A stretch of DNA of 43,775 nt from NCBI RefSeq assembly GCF_002086275.1, contig NZ_MVHT01000056.1, forward strand, positions 1 to 43,775, in the 5' to 3' direction. Both the position numbers and the translations under genes were made by a program. The notes below the pieces were generated by a model, which saw only the letters and a program-made list of their open reading frames with translations, was not told where the DNA came from and did not search any database. The stretch comes from Mycobacterium intermedium. Lineage in GTDB: Bacteria; Actinomycetota; Actinomycetes; Mycobacteriales; Mycobacteriaceae. This document shows, in pieces, positions 42,801 to 43,775 of this stretch; position 1 is the first letter of the stretch, and the number at the start of each line of letters is the position of its first letter.

Positions 42801-43507
42801 ACCGGCAGGTCGGCGTACCAGTCGTAGAACGACGTCATCACGCCGCCGATCAGTTCAATGAAGCGCGAACCCGCCGCGTGGCTGACCATCGACATCGCCG
42901 GGATCGGCGTGAAGCCCGCAACCCGGTCCGGGCCGTATGTCTTGATCGTGTGCACGTGCGCCGCCGCAATCATCTCGGTCGCTTCGGCCCAGCTCACCCG
43001 GACCAGTCCGCCCTTGCCGCGGGCCTGCTGATAACGACGACGACGCTGGGGATCTGACTGGATGTCGGCCCACGCCAACACCGGGTCGCCCAGGTGGGCT
43101 TTGGCCTCCCGATACATCTCGACCAGCACTGCCCTGGCATACGGATAGCGGACCCGGGTCGGCGAATAGCTGTACCAGGAGAACGACGCGCCACGCGGGC
43201 AGCCTCTCGGCTCATATTCGGGCCGATCCGGCCCCACCGACGGGTAATCGGTTTGCTGGGTTTCCCAGGTGATGATCCCGTTCTTGACGTAGATCTTCCA
43301 CGAGCACGATCCCGTGCAGTTGACGCCATGAGTGGACCGGACGACCTTGTCGTGGCTCCACCGGTCGCGGTAGAACACGTCACCCTCGCGGCCGCCGCGG
43401 CGCGTCACCGTGCGCAGGTCAGGCGATATCTCACCGGGGGTGAAGAAGCGCCCGCTACGCTGTAGCAACTCCTCGAGCGGTCCGCCCACACGAGGTATAA
43501 CCGTCAC
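39860..43507 (-). CDS. narG: Respiratory nitrate reductase alpha subunit
   Basis: Catalytic subunit of 1215 residues, reducing nitrate to nitrite on the cytoplasmic side with bis-MGD molybdenum. The FS0 cluster ligands are His60, Cys64, Cys68 and Cys103 (STHGVNCTGSCSWKIYV; RGCPRG). Asp229 in MTSFYDWYAD corresponds to the Mo-ligating Asp222 of E. coli NarG. The start is GTG 43507 (VTVIPRVGGPLEELL) with GAGG eight bases upstream. There is no Tat signal, consistent with a cytoplasmic enzyme. Compared with my memory of the H37Rv protein (1232 residues), a loop between TDSNVQ and DIPEGKLDL is about a dozen residues shorter (AQHPDP here). First gene of narGHJI. Confidence 0.96.
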   Translation of the reverse strand: MTVIPRVGGPLEELLQRSGRFFTPGEISPDLRTVTRRGGREGDVFYRDRWSHDKVVRSTHGVNCTGSCSWKIYVKNGIITWETQQTDYPSVGPDRPEYEPRGCPRGASFSWYSYSPTRVRYPYARAVLVEMYREAKAHLGDPVLAWADIQSDPQRRRRYQQARGKGGLVRVSWAEATEMIAAAHVHTIKTYGPDRVAGFTPIPAMSMVSHAAGSRFIELIGGVMTSFYDWYADLPVASPQVFGDQTDVPESGDWWDASYLVMWGSNVPITRTPDAHWMAEVRYRGTKVVVVSPDYADNTKFADEWMRCAAGTDAALAMAMGHVILTECYVRKQVPFFVDYVRRYTDLPFLIKLERRGQALVPGKFLTARDIGQEVDNAAFKPALLDQVTDSVVVPHGSLGFRYGEDGVGKWNLDLGPVIPALSVSGSGDAELVELPCFDTIDGHGETVSRGVPVRQVGEHLVCTVFDLMLAHYGVAREGLPGHWPAGYDDATQQNTPAWQETITGVPAAQAIRIAKEFARNAEESGGRSMVIMGGGICHWFHSDVMYRSVLALLMLTGSMGRNGGGWAHYVGQEKVRPLSGWQTMANATDWVRPPRQVPGASYWYAHTDQWRYDSHGADKLSSPVGRGRFADKQTMDLLASATAMGWSPFYPQFDRSSLDVADEAHAAGQDVSAYVTEQLAQHNLKLSVTDPDNPVNWPRVLTVWRANLIGSSGKGGEYFLRHLLGTDSNVQAQHPDPDIPEGKLDLMMSIDFRMTSTTLMSDVVLPAATWYEKADLSSTDMHPYVHAFSPAVDPPWETRSDFDAFAAIARAFSALARRHLGTRADVVLTALQHDTPDAMAYPDGTQRNWLETGETPVPGKTMGTLTVVERDYAAIYDKLISLGPLVERFGITVKGYTVHPLREVSELAAKFGVLNSGVAVGRPAITTAQRMADTILALSGTCNGRLAVEGFLELEKRTGQRLAQLAEGSEERRITYADTQARPVPVITSPEWSGSETGGRRYAPFTINIEHLKPFHTLTGRMHFYLAHDWIEELGEQLPVYRPPLDMARLFDQPQLGHCVDGIALTVRYLTPHSKWSFHSTYQDNLYMLSLSRGGPTMWMSPGDAAKIRVRDNDWVEAVNVNGVFVCRAIVSHRMPDGVVFVYHVQERTVDTPRTETSNKRGGNHNALTRVRIKPSHLAGGYGQHAFAFNYLGPTGNQRDEVTIVRRRSQEVTY

Positions 43508-43632
43508 GGGATGACCTCATACGTCCCGGATTGCTTAGTTGCCATCAAATACAGTTGACTACGGATATCTTCAATGAAGCTGAATTATTGCTGTTAAGCA
43601 ACTGTGTGCTTTTGCTCCTGGCAGAAGGGTTT
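43508..43632 (-). promoter_or_regulatory. AT-rich promoter region of narGHJI
   Basis: The 125 bases between mutT2 and narG (same strand) are strikingly AT-rich for this window. They contain an inverted repeat TTGCTTA (43531-43537) and TAAGCAA (43595-43601), and on the minus strand several candidate -10 hexamers around GATATCC and GTATTTGAT. In M. tuberculosis a promoter base at -215 of this operon affects nitrate reduction; no equivalent can be assigned here. Confidence 0.4.
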
Positions 43633-43775
43633 TCAGCCTGCCCTGTCCAACACTTTATTTAGGTCGGGTAGGAAGGCACGGTCGGCCGGCACCCAATCCA
43701 CGTCGCCCAATTCAGCGGCGGTGACCCAGCGCAATGCGCGGTGATCGTGGGGGTGCGGTTCACCGCGAAGCAGGT
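43633..43775 (-). CDS. mutT2: MutT2-like Nudix hydrolase, C-terminal fragment
   Basis: The window cuts this gene; only the last 47 residues are present, from LLRGEPHPHDHRALRWVTAAELGDVDWVP to ADRAFLPDLNKVLDRAG and a TGA at 43635-43633. The R-x-L-R-W-V-x-x-x-E-L-x-x-x-x-W-x-P-A-D-R pattern is the C-terminal signature of MutT/NTP pyrophosphohydrolases, and position next to narG matches Rv1160 (mutT2, 8-oxo-dGTP/CTP pyrophosphatase). The Nudix box lies outside the window. Confidence 0.8.
   Translation of the reverse strand, partial: LLRGEPHPHDHRALRWVTAAELGDVDWVPADRAFLPDLNKVLDRAG

Noticed and set aside
1..43775. tRNA, rRNA, integrase or prophage genes
   Set aside because: None was recognised by reading; the variable block lacks attachment sites or mobility genes that I can see.

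Overview
The window is chromosomal DNA of a mycobacterium, most likely a slow-growing species outside the M. tuberculosis complex (M. kansasii, M. szulgai or M. marinum types come to mind; I cannot fix the species). The evidence is high GC, four PE-family genes including a PE_PGRS, mycothiol (mshB) and F420 (fbiC) biosynthesis genes, and a backbone that matches the M. tuberculosis H37Rv order from Rv1160 (mutT2) to about Rv1188, written here in the opposite orientation. Comparisons to H37Rv are from memory, not from an alignment.

Layout. 1-1262: 3' part of a PE_PGRS gene (minus). 1372-5717: proline catabolism, putA and rocA (minus) with a divergent PucR-type regulator; a TTGTC-N6-GACAA palindrome and a related half-site lie between them. 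5804-8252: a DUF4190 membrane protein and a PknE-like Ser/Thr kinase, both broken by frameshifts. 8399-13423: a sulfation block, stf0-type sulfotransferase, cysD, cysNC, a 42-residue membrane peptide and a YeiH-family transporter. 13437-14001: a MazEF-like toxin-antitoxin pair. 14051-17177: a small membrane protein, a membrane-anchored sulfite-oxidase-like molybdoenzyme and an N-terminally hydrophobic esterase. In H37Rv this slot, between dapC and the PucR regulator, holds the pks3/4-papA3-mmpL10-fadD21 polyacyltrehalose locus.

17293-27610: conserved backbone, dapC and fdxC (minus), fadH and a TB8.4-like secreted protein (plus), fbiC (minus), a PE protein (plus), then mshB, a 35-codon ORF and an Rv1171-like membrane protein (minus), and a divergent TetR regulator. 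27597-30780: two PE genes whose C-termini share a repeated module of about 110 residues. 30955-34779: lpqW and typA. 34780-35127: a short repeat array with no gene. 35128-36558: a Ser/Thr kinase with a polytopic C-terminal half, sitting between typA and the nitrate reductase operon. 36883-43507: narGHJI, translationally coupled (minus). 43633-43775: 3' end of mutT2.

How the genes work together. putA and rocA oxidise proline to glutamate and are probably switched by the PucR protein. stf0, cysD and cysNC form a translationally coupled route from sulfate and ATP through APS and PAPS to a sulfated acceptor (trehalose if it acts like M. tuberculosis Stf0). narGHJI is respiratory nitrate reductase. 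fbiC, mshB and lpqW serve F420, mycothiol and cell-envelope lipoglycan metabolism. No tRNA, rRNA, CRISPR array, transposase or phage gene was seen.
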